From: Arthrobacter_B citreus
Lineage (GTDB): Bacteria > Actinomycetota > Actinomycetes > Actinomycetales > Micrococcaceae
Assembly (NCBI RefSeq): GCF_042429235.1
Contig: NZ_JBHMBA010000008.1
Reading direction: 5' to 3' (one strand)
DNA length: 64,000 nucleotides
The position numbers and the translations under genes were made by a program. Under the pieces are notes generated by a model. It was not told the DNA's origin, made no database searches, and worked only from the letters and a program-made list of their open reading frames with translations. Of the stretch, positions 34,625-43,461 are shown one piece after another. Positions within the stretch are counted from its first letter, which is position 1. Each line of letters starts with the position of its first letter.

Positions 34625-37600
34625 GTGACTTCCGGACCAAACGGCCCATTTTCCCGACCGAGCCCGAGCGCGGGCACCCGTCCCGGCTCCCGCCGCGGAC
34701 CGAGCCCCCTGATCGCAACGCTGATCGTAGTGGCAGTCCTTGTAATCGGCTTCGTATACTTTTCGCAGGTATACGCGGATGTCCTCTGGTACAACCAGCT
34801 GGGCTATCTTGAAGTCTTCGTCAAGGAAAACCTGACGCGGATCGCCATGTTCCTCATCGCGTTCATCGTGATGGCGGGATGCGTGTTCCTGAGTATCCGG
34901 ACCGCGTACTCCTCGCGCCCCGTCTATGCCCCGGACAGCGCGCTGCAGGACAACCTGAACCGCTACCAGGCCCAGCTGGAGCCGGTCCGCAAGCTCCTGA
35001 TGATCGGTATCCCCGTCGTCGTCGGCGGTTTTGCCGGTACCGCGGCCATGTCCATGTGGCAGCAGGCGCTGCTGTTCCTGAACCGCCGCGAGTTTGGCCA
35101 GCAGGATCCGGAGTTCGGCCTGGACTTCAGCTTCTACCTGAATACGCTCCCGTTCCTGGGTTTCATCGTCGGTTTCCTCATCAGCGTTGTCGTCATTGCC
35201 GGTATTGCCGGGCTGCTCACCCACTACCTCTACGGCGGCATCCGCCTGGAGGAAAAGGGGATCTTCACCTCGAAGCAGGCACGCATCCACATTGCCGTCA
35301 TTGCGGCCGCCTTCCTGCTCCTGCAGGCCGCCAACTTCTGGCTGGACCGGTACGACACACTCCTGAGCACCTCCGGAACCTGGACCGGCGCCCTCTACAC
35401 GGACGTTGAAGCAGTCATTCCCACCAAGACCATCCTCACCGTCGCCTCGGTGATCGTGGCGCTGCTCTTCATCGTCTCCGCCGTCATCGGCCGCTGGCGG
35501 CTTCCCATCATCGGAACCGCCATGCTCATCATCACGGCCATCGTGGCCGGCGGCGTCTACCCGTGGATCGTCCAGCAGTACCAGGTGAAGCCGTCGGAGC
35601 TGAGCAAGGAAGCCGAGTACATCCAGCGCAACATCGACCTGACGCGTGAAGCGTATGGGCTGGAAGACACCGAAGTCATTGACTACAAGGCCACGGTCGA
35701 AGCCAACGCCGGAGCACTGGCCGCCGACTCCGGCACCACCTCCAACATCCGCCTGCTGGATCCGAACGTCGTATCCCCGGCCTTCTCGCAGCTGCAGCAG
35801 TTCCGCCAGTACTACCAGTTCCCGGAAACGCTGAACGTGGACCGCTACGACATCGACGGCGAAGTCCAGGACACCGTGATTGCGGTGCGTGAGCTGAACA
35901 CCGACGGCGTGCCCGACGGCTGGGTCAACGAGCACATCCTCTACACCCACGGCTACGGAGTAGTGGCCGCCCGCGGCTCCACGGTCCAGGCCGACGGCAA
36001 GCCCAGCTTTATGGAATCCGGCATTCCGTCCACCGGAGTCCTGGGCGACTACGAGCCCCGCATCTACTTCGGTGAGTCCTCGCCCGAGTACTCAGTGGTC
36101 GGCGCTCCGGAAGGTTCGGCACCGCAGGAAATCGACCGTCCGCAGACCGGCGACTCGGACACCGAGTCCCAGACCACGTTCGACGGTGACGGCGGTCCCA
36201 GCGTGGGCAACCTCTTCAACCAGCTGGTCTACGCCATCAAGTTCCAGTCCACCGAGATGCTGCTTTCCGACGCCATCAACCCGGAGTCGCAGATCCTCTA
36301 CGACCGCGATCCCCGCGAACGCGTCGAAAAGGTTGCCCCCTACCTGACGGTGGACGGCAATGCATACCCGGCAATCGTCGACGGCCGGGTCCAATGGATT
36401 GTGGACGGCTACACCACCAGCAAGTATTTCCCGTACTCCACCCAGCAGGAACTCCAGGCTGCGACGACCGACTCGCTGACTCCCGGTGCGGCGGCACTTC
36501 CCGCCGACCAGGTGAACTACATCCGCAATGCGGTCAAGGCGACCGTTGATGCCTACGACGGCTCAGTGACCCTGTATGCCTGGGATGACGAGGACCCGCT
36601 GCTGCAGTCCTGGCAGAGTGTCTTCCCGTCCACGCTGAAGCCTTACAGCGAGATGTCAGCGGACCTGATGGCGCACGTGCGCTACCCGGAGGACCAGTTC
36701 AAGGTCCAGCGCGAGCTGATGGGCAAGTACCACGTCACCAACGCGGACTCCTTCTTCAAGAACGACGACGCATGGTCCGTGCCGAATGATCCCACGGTGG
36801 CAAACTCCGAGGTCAAGCAGCCCCCGTACTACCTCTCCCTGCAGATGCCGGGCCAGGACAACACCGCGTTCTCCCTGACGACGCCGTTCATTCCGTTCGT
36901 CTCGCCGAACGGTGAGGCCCGCAACGTGCTGTACGGATTCCTGTCAGCGGAAGCTGACGCCGGAACGGGTGAAGCGGGAGTGAAGAGCGAGGACTACGGC
37001 AAGCTGCGTCTGCTGTCGCTGCCCACCGACACAGTGGTGCCCGGCCCGGGCCAGGCCCAGAACCGGTTCAACTCCGACCCGACGGTGTCCAATGCCTTGA
37101 ACCTGCTGCGTCAGGGTGCCTCCGAAGTTATCAACGGCAACCTGCTCTCGCTGCCGGTTGGCGGCGGCATGCTCTACGTGCAGCCGGTCTACGTGCAGTC
37201 TTCCGGCGACGCGTCCTACCCGACGCTGCAGCGCGTGCTGGTGAACTTCGGTGAAAAGGTCGGGTTCGCCCCGACCCTGGACGAAGCCCTGAACCAGGTC
37301 TTCGGCGGTGACTCCGGTGCCATCACCGGCGACTCCGAAAACGTGGGCCAGACTCCGGACACCGGCACCGGTGAGGCACCGGGCGACACAACGGCACAGG
37401 CCGACCTGGCAGCTGCCCTGGCTGATGCCGGAGCCGCCATCCAGGAGGGCCAGACCGCACTGGCAGCCGGCGACTTCGCCGCCTACGGTGAGGCGCAGAA
37501 CAAGCTGAACACGGCAATCCAGCGTGCCATCTCCGCGCAGGAAGCCATGGATGCAGTCGCCGGGGACACTGCCGACGGCGGGACCACCGGTGCCACCGAG

Positions 37601-37642
37601 GGCGCAACTCCGGCGCCCACCGAGAGCGCCCAGGGCGACTAA
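34625..37642 (+). CDS. UPF0182 family large membrane protein
   Basis: A 1005-residue protein starting at GTG with GAGG upstream. About seven hydrophobic segments occupy the first ~320 residues (for example LIATLIVVAVLVIGFVYF and IAMFLIAFIVMAGCVF). A large extracytoplasmic part follows. The C-terminal ~130 residues are rich in Gly, Ala, Thr and Asp. The family is almost universal in actinobacteria and its function is unsettled. It is often linked to the PDZ/Lon-like protease, as here. Confidence 0.9.
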   Translation: MTSGPNGPFSRPSPSAGTRPGSRRGPSPLIATLIVVAVLVIGFVYFSQVYADVLWYNQLGYLEVFVKENLTRIAMFLIAFIVMAGCVFLSIRTAYSSRPVYAPDSALQDNLNRYQAQLEPVRKLLMIGIPVVVGGFAGTAAMSMWQQALLFLNRREFGQQDPEFGLDFSFYLNTLPFLGFIVGFLISVVVIAGIAGLLTHYLYGGIRLEEKGIFTSKQARIHIAVIAAAFLLLQAANFWLDRYDTLLSTSGTWTGALYTDVEAVIPTKTILTVASVIVALLFIVSAVIGRWRLPIIGTAMLIITAIVAGGVYPWIVQQYQVKPSELSKEAEYIQRNIDLTREAYGLEDTEVIDYKATVEANAGALAADSGTTSNIRLLDPNVVSPAFSQLQQFRQYYQFPETLNVDRYDIDGEVQDTVIAVRELNTDGVPDGWVNEHILYTHGYGVVAARGSTVQADGKPSFMESGIPSTGVLGDYEPRIYFGESSPEYSVVGAPEGSAPQEIDRPQTGDSDTESQTTFDGDGGPSVGNLFNQLVYAIKFQSTEMLLSDAINPESQILYDRDPRERVEKVAPYLTVDGNAYPAIVDGRVQWIVDGYTTSKYFPYSTQQELQAATTDSLTPGAAALPADQVNYIRNAVKATVDAYDGSVTLYAWDDEDPLLQSWQSVFPSTLKPYSEMSADLMAHVRYPEDQFKVQRELMGKYHVTNADSFFKNDDAWSVPNDPTVANSEVKQPPYYLSLQMPGQDNTAFSLTTPFIPFVSPNGEARNVLYGFLSAEADAGTGEAGVKSEDYGKLRLLSLPTDTVVPGPGQAQNRFNSDPTVSNALNLLRQGASEVINGNLLSLPVGGGMLYVQPVYVQSSGDASYPTLQRVLVNFGEKVGFAPTLDEALNQVFGGDSGAITGDSENVGQTPDTGTGEAPGDTTAQADLAAALADAGAAIQEGQTALAAGDFAAYGEAQNKLNTAIQRAISAQEAMDAVAGDTADGGTTGATEGATPAPTESAQGD

Positions 37643-37647
37643 CCGCA

Positions 37648-37672
37648 CCAGCCGCAGTTGATTTGCGGCTGG
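37648..37672 (+). terminator. Hairpin after the UPF0182 gene
   Basis: Stem CCAGCCGCA/TGCGGCTGG with a 7-base loop, 5 bp after the stop. No U tract follows. Its right arm overlaps the probable -35 of the tRNA promoter. Confidence 0.6.
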
Positions 37673-37691
37673 GCCTCGCGGCGGGTAGAGT
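37663..37691 (+). promoter_or_regulatory. Promoter of initiator tRNA gene
   Basis: TTGCGG, a 17-bp spacer, then TAGAGT, placing the start a few bases before the mature tRNA at 37704. Confidence 0.5.
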
Positions 37692-37703
37692 TAACTATCA
37701 CGC

Positions 37704-37780
37704 CGCGGGGTGGAGCAGTTCGGTAGCTCGCTGGGCTCATAACCCAGAGGTCGCAAGTTCAAATCTTGCCCCCGCAACCA
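37704..37780 (+). tRNA. Initiator tRNA-Met (CAT)
   Basis: A 77-base cloverleaf with the 3' CCA encoded. The anticodon CAT is at 37738-37740. The features of an initiator are present: the C1-A72 mismatch at the end of the acceptor stem and three consecutive G-C pairs in the anticodon stem (GGG/CCC). A terminator follows within 20 bases, so it is a single-gene unit. Confidence 0.97.
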
Positions 37781-37795
37781 CAGGTTGAAACGAAG

Positions 37796-37832
37796 AGTCC
37801 CGGTCAGCAGAAATGCTGGCCGGGACTTTTTT
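37796..37832 (+). terminator. Intrinsic terminator of the tRNA gene
   Basis: A 14-bp stem AGTCCCGGTCAGCA (with one G-T pair) closed by a GAAA loop and followed by T6. Confidence 0.93.
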
Positions 37833-37835
37833 GCG

Positions 37836-37864
37836 TTGTGGCGGGCATCGGCCGCTCCTAGACT
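37836..37864 (+). promoter_or_regulatory. Promoter for leaderless DUF6328 gene
   Basis: TTGTGG, a 17-bp spacer, TAGACT, then six bases and the ATG at 37871. This is the best formed of the leaderless promoters in the window, since both hexamers are present. Confidence 0.6.
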
Positions 37865-37870
37865 CGCAGA

Positions 37871-38416
37871 ATGGGCAAACGCGCGCTGCCTGCTGAAAAC
37901 AACGGTCAGCACCGTTCATCGGCTGACGGAGCCGGTCCCTCCGTGGAGCGCCGGGAAACGGCTTTGGAGAAGGCCGACCGGAACTGGAACGACCTGCTGC
38001 AGGAATTGCGCGTGCTGCAAACCGGTATCCAAATCCTGACCGGGTTCCTGCTTACCCTTCCTTTTCAGCCGCGGTTCCGGGAACTCTCCACTGGGCAGAT
38101 CCTGGTTTATCTTGCCCTGGTGGTCTTGTCGGTCCTGATCACGGCACTGTTGATGGCCACAGTGGTGATGCACCGCGCTTTCTTTGCACAGCGGATCAAA
38201 TCCGAGCTTGTGCGCAGCAGCGACGGGCTGCTGCGCATCACCCTCGTCCTGGTGGGCCTGATCCTGATCGGTACGCTTGGCCTCATCTTTGACCTGGTCC
38301 TGGGCACCGCCGGCGGGATCACAGCCGCAGCCTGCCTCGCTGTTGTCCTGGCGGTGCTGTGGATTGTCGTACCCGGGCATATCCGGCGGCGTGCGCTGCA
38401 CCGCCGGGAGGGGTAG
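37871..38416 (+). CDS. DUF6328 membrane protein
   Basis: A 181-residue protein with a cytoplasmic N terminus (~60 residues) including WNDLLQELRVLQTGIQILTG, the conserved start of the family, followed by four membrane segments. The function is unknown. It is a single-gene unit ended by a long hairpin. Confidence 0.8.
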   Translation: MGKRALPAENNGQHRSSADGAGPSVERRETALEKADRNWNDLLQELRVLQTGIQILTGFLLTLPFQPRFRELSTGQILVYLALVVLSVLITALLMATVVMHRAFFAQRIKSELVRSSDGLLRITLVLVGLILIGTLGLIFDLVLGTAGGITAAACLAVVLAVLWIVVPGHIRRRALHRREG

Positions 38417-38433
38417 CTTTCCCCTCCAACGCC

Positions 38434-38470
38434 GAAGGGGCGGCACTCCGTCACGAAGTGCCGCCCCTTC
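38434..38470. terminator. Hairpin between convergent DUF6328 and pspA genes
   Basis: A 14-bp perfect stem GAAGGGGCGGCACT/AGTGCCGCCCCTTC. A weak outer pairing of AGCTTTCCC with GGGAAAAGCT offers short T and A runs on both sides, so it probably ends both genes. Confidence 0.75.
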
Positions 38471-38482
38471 CGGGAAAAGCTG

Positions 38483-39277
38483 TTAGTTCTGGCCGATGGC
38501 AGACTGGCCCGAGCCGGCGCTCTTCAGAGCTGCAAGGCGTGCCTCCACCTCGGTCTGCTCACCGAGGTCCTCCAGGCTCTCGAACTGGGCATCCAGGCTG
38601 GATGCAGCCAGCTCGTTTGCTCCGCGGACGCGGGCTTCCTCGCGGCGGATCTTCTCTTCGAAGCGGCCCACCTCCGAGGTTGAATCCATGACGTCGATGC
38701 TCTTCATGGCTTCGTGCATCTGCGTCTGGGCATGCGCATTGCGGGCGCGGGCAATCAGCTCGTCGCGCTTGCTCTGCAGCTGGTTCAGCTTGCCCTTCAT
38801 CTGGTCCAGGCCGGTCTTCAGCCGCTCCACGATTTCTTCCTGGGAAGCGATGGTGGGCTGGGCACCCTTGGCTTCGTTCTCCGCTGCCATCTGCCGCTGG
38901 ATGGCCACCTTGGCCAGGTTGTCGAACTTCTGAGCGTCGGCGGTGTTGCCCGCGGCCCGGAACTCGTCGGCCTTCCGCGAGGCTGCCAGCGCCTTGTTAC
39001 CCCAGTTGTTGGCGTTCTGGATGTCCTCGTTGTAGTCATCCTGAAGCATGCGCAGGTTGCCGATGGTCTGGGCAACTGCGCTCTCGGCCTCGGCAATGTT
39101 GTTGCTGTAATCCCGAACCATCTGGTCGAGCATCTTCTGCGGATCCTCGGCCTGGTCAAGAATGGCGTTGATGTTGGCCTTGGCCAGCTGGGTGATACGT
39201 CCAAAGATTGACTGCTTTACCACGGTGTCTGCCTTTCGGTTTTTGGAAACGAACTTGCTGAAAAGTTTTGGAGCCAT
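38483..39277 (-). CDS. pspA: PspA/IM30 (Vipp1-like) membrane-stress protein
   Basis: A 264-residue, almost entirely helical protein. The family core begins at SIFGRITQLAKANINAILD and includes QMVRDYSNNIAEAESAVAQ. It has an N-terminal basic extension of ~22 residues before the usual start, so the amphipathic membrane-binding helix may differ. PspA proteins form rings or spirals that support damaged membranes. Here it follows a TPM-domain gene by 15 bp and shares its promoter. Confidence 0.92.
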   Translation of the reverse strand: MAPKLFSKFVSKNRKADTVVKQSIFGRITQLAKANINAILDQAEDPQKMLDQMVRDYSNNIAEAESAVAQTIGNLRMLQDDYNEDIQNANNWGNKALAASRKADEFRAAGNTADAQKFDNLAKVAIQRQMAAENEAKGAQPTIASQEEIVERLKTGLDQMKGKLNQLQSKRDELIARARNAHAQTQMHEAMKSIDVMDSTSEVGRFEEKIRREEARVRGANELAASSLDAQFESLEDLGEQTEVEARLAALKSAGSGQSAIGQN

Positions 39278-39292
39278 GACCTGAGAGTGTTC

Positions 39293-41326
39293 CTAGAAGC
39301 TTCCGCCGCCGCCGTCGAAACCGCCGCCGCCACCGCCGCCTCCGCCGAACCCGCCAAATCCGCCGCCTCCCCAGCCGCCTCCGCCTCCGCCTCCGCGGAG
39401 GATGGAGTCGATCAGGATGCCGCCGAGGATGGCGCCGCCGAGGCCGGAACCGCCGCCGCGGCCGCCGTACATGCCGCCGCCGCCGAAACCGCCCATGCCG
39501 CCGCCGAAGCCGTCAACGTCCTGCTGGGCCATATCGGCTGCCTGGGCCGCCAGGGCATTGGCCTGCTGTGCATAGGCGAGGGCACTGACGGGATCCGAGG
39601 ACTGCAGGGCGATGGCCTGCTGGAGGTTGCGCTCCGCTTCCGCGAGGCGGGTGCGGGCTTCGCTGCCCACTCCGCCGCGCCTGGCACGGATGTAATCAGC
39701 CGTTCCGGAGATCTGGGCCTGGGCTGACATCACTGCGTGCTGGAGGGAATCCCGTGCCCGGCGTTCCTGCTCCTGCCGGTCACGAATCCCCTCCAGGGCG
39801 CTGTCGAGCTGGGCGTTGGCCTTCTCGAGGCGCCGCAGCAGATCCACCGGATCGTTCCTGGTGGCGGATTCGTTGTCGATGGCGGTCAGGGCCGCTTCCA
39901 CGCCGGCGACCGGACCCGCCAAGCCCTGGTTGTTTCCGTTGGCGGCAAAAGCCCTTGCCTGGGCCAAATCCTGTTTGGCGTCGGCCACTGCCCGCTGGAG
40001 TTCGCTGCGGGCGGAGTCCAGCTCACGGCCGGTCTTCTCAATGGCGTCCAGCAGCACATTGGTCTGGTGGACGCTTTCTTCGGCGGCGCGGACGGCCACC
40101 ACTGCCGACGCAGTGTCGCCCTCAGCGAGTTTTGCCGAGGCGGTTTCCGCAGCGTTCTCAACGAACTCCAGCCGATCCCTGGCCTGCTCAACGTTGTCCG
40201 CAACCTGGGCCAGGGCGGAATCGGAGTAGCGCTGGCGGAGCTCCGTCAGGGAGCGTTCGGCTGCGTCCAGGCGGCTGGCCGCCGCTTGGGCATTCCCGCG
40301 GGCAGCGTCCAGCGCTGCGGGCGCGTTCTTCTCCAGTTCGCGCAGTTTGTCGAAGTCTTCCTTGTGCGCCTGCAGCGAGGAGTTCACTGCTTCGCAGCGG
40401 CGGATGATGTCCTTGAGCCAGGTCCGCTGCTGGGCCTCGGTATCCGGAATGTGGTCATCCAGCTGCTGCTGCATCTTGAACGACTCGCTCATATGGTTCT
40501 TCGCCGCCGCAAGGTCATCGGTGAAGGTCTTCACGGCGTCGTCGCCGTAGGAGGCCATGGCAAAGGACAGCTCCTGTTCGCTCGACTTAATGGCATCGTC
40601 GGCGGCAATCAGGAGACCTCCGGCGCGCTTGCGCAGATCCGCCACGCTCAGCTGGTCCAGCGGGTCGGCGGGCGGAACGCTGCCGCGGCGCGCGGGGCCG
40701 GCCGTGACCGCACCCTTGTTCCGGCTGCGGACGAACAGGAACAGTGCGCCGCCGCCCAGCAGGATGATGCCGCCAATCAGCAGGATCGGGGCGATTCCGG
40801 CCCCCGAAGAGGAACCGCCCCCGGTACTTCCGCTCCGCCCTGATTCCAGGGCCTCGGCCGCACTCACCGCTGCGGCGGCCCAGTCCTCGGAACTGATGGA
40901 CTCCTTGCCGAACAGTTCGTCCGTCACGGCTTTGGTCATCGCACTTTCCTGCTGTGCGGTCAGGGCCGTATCCGCCGGAGCCGAAACCTGGAACTCCCGG
41001 CTTTCCGTGGCGATGCTGAGGAGGGCTTCGCGCTCACCCAGATTCCGTTTTGCCACCACCTCGTCGCCCCAAGCAGCGCGGTCCGAGGGATTGGTGAACT
41101 CATCCACGTAGACGACGAAGAGGGTATAGCCGCTCTCCTGCCGCGTTTCTGTCACGGCGTTGCGGACCTCTTCACTCTCCGAGCCCAGGACACCGGCGTC
41201 GTCGACCACGAACTGTCCGGGCGGGATGGTCACCGGGGGCACGGCGGAGGCGGCGGTGGCCGACCCCAGCAGCGCCGTGACACTCAAACCGAGCACGGCA
41301 CCTAGCCGCTTGGTCTTCAACCGCAT
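39293..41326 (-). CDS. TPM-domain secreted/membrane protein with coiled coil and Gly-rich tail
   Basis: A 677-residue protein. A signal peptide ends near ATAASAVPP. A TPM domain (~34-155, FVVDDAGVLGSESEEVR) is followed by a membrane segment (GIAPILLIGGIILLGGGALF), a ~330-residue helical coiled-coil region, and a C-terminal tail of mostly Gly and Phe. GAGGA before the ATG gives a good ribosome site. TPM proteins take part in photosystem or membrane repair in plants and have phosphatase activity in some cases. The bacterial role is unknown. It forms an operon with pspA. Confidence 0.85.
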   Translation of the reverse strand: MRLKTKRLGAVLGLSVTALLGSATAASAVPPVTIPPGQFVVDDAGVLGSESEEVRNAVTETRQESGYTLFVVYVDEFTNPSDRAAWGDEVVAKRNLGEREALLSIATESREFQVSAPADTALTAQQESAMTKAVTDELFGKESISSEDWAAAAVSAAEALESGRSGSTGGGSSSGAGIAPILLIGGIILLGGGALFLFVRSRNKGAVTAGPARRGSVPPADPLDQLSVADLRKRAGGLLIAADDAIKSSEQELSFAMASYGDDAVKTFTDDLAAAKNHMSESFKMQQQLDDHIPDTEAQQRTWLKDIIRRCEAVNSSLQAHKEDFDKLRELEKNAPAALDAARGNAQAAASRLDAAERSLTELRQRYSDSALAQVADNVEQARDRLEFVENAAETASAKLAEGDTASAVVAVRAAEESVHQTNVLLDAIEKTGRELDSARSELQRAVADAKQDLAQARAFAANGNNQGLAGPVAGVEAALTAIDNESATRNDPVDLLRRLEKANAQLDSALEGIRDRQEQERRARDSLQHAVMSAQAQISGTADYIRARRGGVGSEARTRLAEAERNLQQAIALQSSDPVSALAYAQQANALAAQAADMAQQDVDGFGGGMGGFGGGGMYGGRGGGSGLGGAILGGILIDSILRGGGGGGGWGGGGFGGFGGGGGGGGGFDGGGGSF

Positions 41327-41418
41327 AAATTGTCCTCAGGTTCGTCGTGGTGTCTGGATGATCCTGCGCTCGTCCCGTCCCGTCAGGTCCCTTGCGGGCC
41401 GGGCAGACACTTGCATCG

Positions 41419-41447
41419 ATTCTATGGTTCACCAGATACCCAGTCCA
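41419..41447 (-). promoter_or_regulatory. Promoter of the TPM-pspA operon
   Basis: On the minus strand TGGACT (41442-41447), a 17-bp spacer and TAGAAT (41419-41424), about 93 bp before the ATG. The remainder of the 254-bp divergent gap towards htrA shows no clear dyad. Confidence 0.4.
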
Positions 41448-41580
41448 CCACGTTCACCGCCGCGCGGTTTTCGGCTAACTCTCAGGAACCATCCAGCAAG
41501 CTCCGAAGCCAGTCACAGAAAGTCCTGTCATAGTTGTTCCAGCACTAATCACGGGCATACCGATGTGGAAAGGACAGCAC

Positions 41581-43242
41581 ATGTCTGAGCAATACGGAGG
41601 CGCCGAGGAACCGCAGCGTCCGCTGCCTCCCCGCCCGCCCGCCCCTCCTGCGTCATCCGAGGAAGGCGCCGCGGGCCGAGGCGAAGGCCAGACGCAGCAG
41701 TTCCCCAAGGAACCGGACACGCACGCACCCACCGAGCCGCTGACACCTCAAACTTCTCATTCCGCCGGTGCATCAGCCGGTGCAACAGCCGGCGGATCCG
41801 CCGGAGAATATCCAGCGCAGCCGCCCCAGCCGGGAACCGCCCCGGCCGCATCCGTCCAGCAGGAGACGCCGGCCGCTTCGTCCGAGTCCGGCGCCCGGCA
41901 TGCACAGACGCCGCCGTCCGGCACCCCGTTCCATGGTCAGGCGCAGAACCCTGCTCCGGGCGTTGGCGCGCCGCCGGCCTACGGACCGGCCGCCGGCGGA
42001 TATTCCGGCTCCGGCCACGGCCAGGACCCTTACGGGACCGGGCAGCAGCCCGCGCCCAAACGCAGGTTTGGCGCCGGCACGCTGATCACCGGAATGGTGC
42101 TCGCGGGACTGCTCGGCGGCGGAACTGCGGTGGCGGCCAATTCCTGGATGGACAATGACGCCGCTCCGCAGACCACGGGCCAGGCCCAAACCGTCGTGGT
42201 GAACAACGATGACAGCGTTAATGCCGTCACGGCAGCGGCGGTCAAGGCTTCGCCCAGCGTCGTGACCATTGATGTTTCCGCCAGCGGCAGCTCCGGCACC
42301 GGCTCGGGAATTATCCTCGACGACGACGGGCACATCCTGACCAACACCCACGTGGTCACGCTGGGCGGGACGGCTGCTTCGCCGTCCGTGGAGGTCCAGA
42401 CTAATGACGGGCGGGTGTTCTCTGCCGCCGTCGTCGGCACCGATCCCGTCTCGGACCTCGCCGTCATCAAGGTGGATGCCAATGACCTGACGCCGGCCAC
42501 CCTGGGGGATTCGAACGACCTCAACGTGGGTGACACGGTGATCGCCATCGGCGCACCGCTCGGTCTGGCCGGCACGGTCACCGACGGGATCGTTTCGACC
42601 CTGAACCGCACCATCAGTGTGCAGTCCTCGGCTGCGCCCGAGGAAACTGAGTCGGACGGATCGGGTGAGGACGACGGGTTCGGCTTCCGCTTTGCTCCGC
42701 CGGACGGCACGAGCCAGGAGCAGAGCGCGGCAGGAAGCTCCATCTACCTCGACGTGATCCAGACCGATGCGGCCATCAACCACGGCAATTCCGGCGGCGC
42801 CCTGGTGAACACCGAAGGCGATGTCATTGGCGTCAACGTGGCCATTGCCTCCGCCAGCGAGGAAAGCGGCAGCATCGGCGTCGGCTTCGCCGTGCCGATG
42901 AGCTACGCGGAACGGGTTGCAAACGAGATCATCGAGAACGGTTCGGCAACGCACGGCTTCCTGGGCGTATCCGTCACTCCGGCCTCCGCTTCCAACTCCT
43001 CGGCGTTCACAGTGGGGGCAGAGGTTGCCGAAAACCCGGCGTCCGGAACTCCCGCCGCGAAGGCCGGCCTGAAGCAGGGCGACGTCATCACCGCGGTGAA
43101 CGGAATTCCCGTCACCGATGCGCAGTCGCTGACCGCAGCCATTCGGATGCAGGCAGCCGGCAGCAAGGCCACGATCGACTACACCCGGGGTTCAGACACC
43201 GAAAGCGTCGACGTGACGCTGGGGAACTCAGCCGACCAGTAG
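41581..43242 (+). CDS. htrA: HtrA/DegP-type membrane serine protease with PDZ domain
   Basis: A 553-residue protein. A ~160-residue Pro/Ala/Gln-rich cytoplasmic region is followed by one membrane segment (~163-186) and a trypsin-like domain with triad His257 (NTHVV), Asp292 (SDLAVIK) and Ser404 (HGNSGGAL). A C-terminal PDZ domain ends the protein. An acidic insertion (~351-385) sits between strands where HtrA regulatory loops lie. The start at 41581 has AAAGGA six bases upstream. An ATG at 41563 overlaps that site and is rejected. It handles misfolded envelope proteins. Confidence 0.92.
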   Translation: MSEQYGGAEEPQRPLPPRPPAPPASSEEGAAGRGEGQTQQFPKEPDTHAPTEPLTPQTSHSAGASAGATAGGSAGEYPAQPPQPGTAPAASVQQETPAASSESGARHAQTPPSGTPFHGQAQNPAPGVGAPPAYGPAAGGYSGSGHGQDPYGTGQQPAPKRRFGAGTLITGMVLAGLLGGGTAVAANSWMDNDAAPQTTGQAQTVVVNNDDSVNAVTAAAVKASPSVVTIDVSASGSSGTGSGIILDDDGHILTNTHVVTLGGTAASPSVEVQTNDGRVFSAAVVGTDPVSDLAVIKVDANDLTPATLGDSNDLNVGDTVIAIGAPLGLAGTVTDGIVSTLNRTISVQSSAAPEETESDGSGEDDGFGFRFAPPDGTSQEQSAAGSSIYLDVIQTDAAINHGNSGGALVNTEGDVIGVNVAIASASEESGSIGVGFAVPMSYAERVANEIIENGSATHGFLGVSVTPASASNSSAFTVGAEVAENPASGTPAAKAGLKQGDVITAVNGIPVTDAQSLTAAIRMQAAGSKATIDYTRGSDTESVDVTLGNSADQ

Positions 43243-43274
43243 CCAAACAACATTCCGGCCAAACAACATTCCGG
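43243..43274 (+). repeat. Perfect 16-bp tandem duplication after the htrA stop
   Basis: CCAAACAACATTCCGG occurs twice back to back, beginning with the first base after the stop codon. It looks like a recent slippage or duplication. Confidence 0.85.
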
Positions 43275-43293
43275 TTAGCGGCCGGATGAAACA

Positions 43294-43333
43294 GCGAAGG
43301 GACCGTCTCTCCACGGAGAAGCGGTCCCTTCGC
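43294..43333 (+). terminator. Terminator hairpin of htrA
   Basis: Arms GCGAAGGGACCG and CGGTCCCTTCGC with an inner small hairpin (TCTC/GAGA). No U tract beyond CGTTTAG. Confidence 0.65.
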
Positions 43334-43461
43334 CGTTTAGCGCCGGAGCAGACACAGGGTTCCGGCACAATGTGATTAGCTTATTGAGTCGCCCTGCGAG
43401 GGTGGTCCCGAGGCCGGTGCGCCCGTGCCCGGGAAGATCTTCAACGCCAGAAAGGCCCCGC

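Noticed and set aside
39299..39500. GC-rich repeat block after the TPM gene
   Set aside because: It is the coding sequence of the Gly-rich C-terminal tail (GGN codons), not a separate repeat element.
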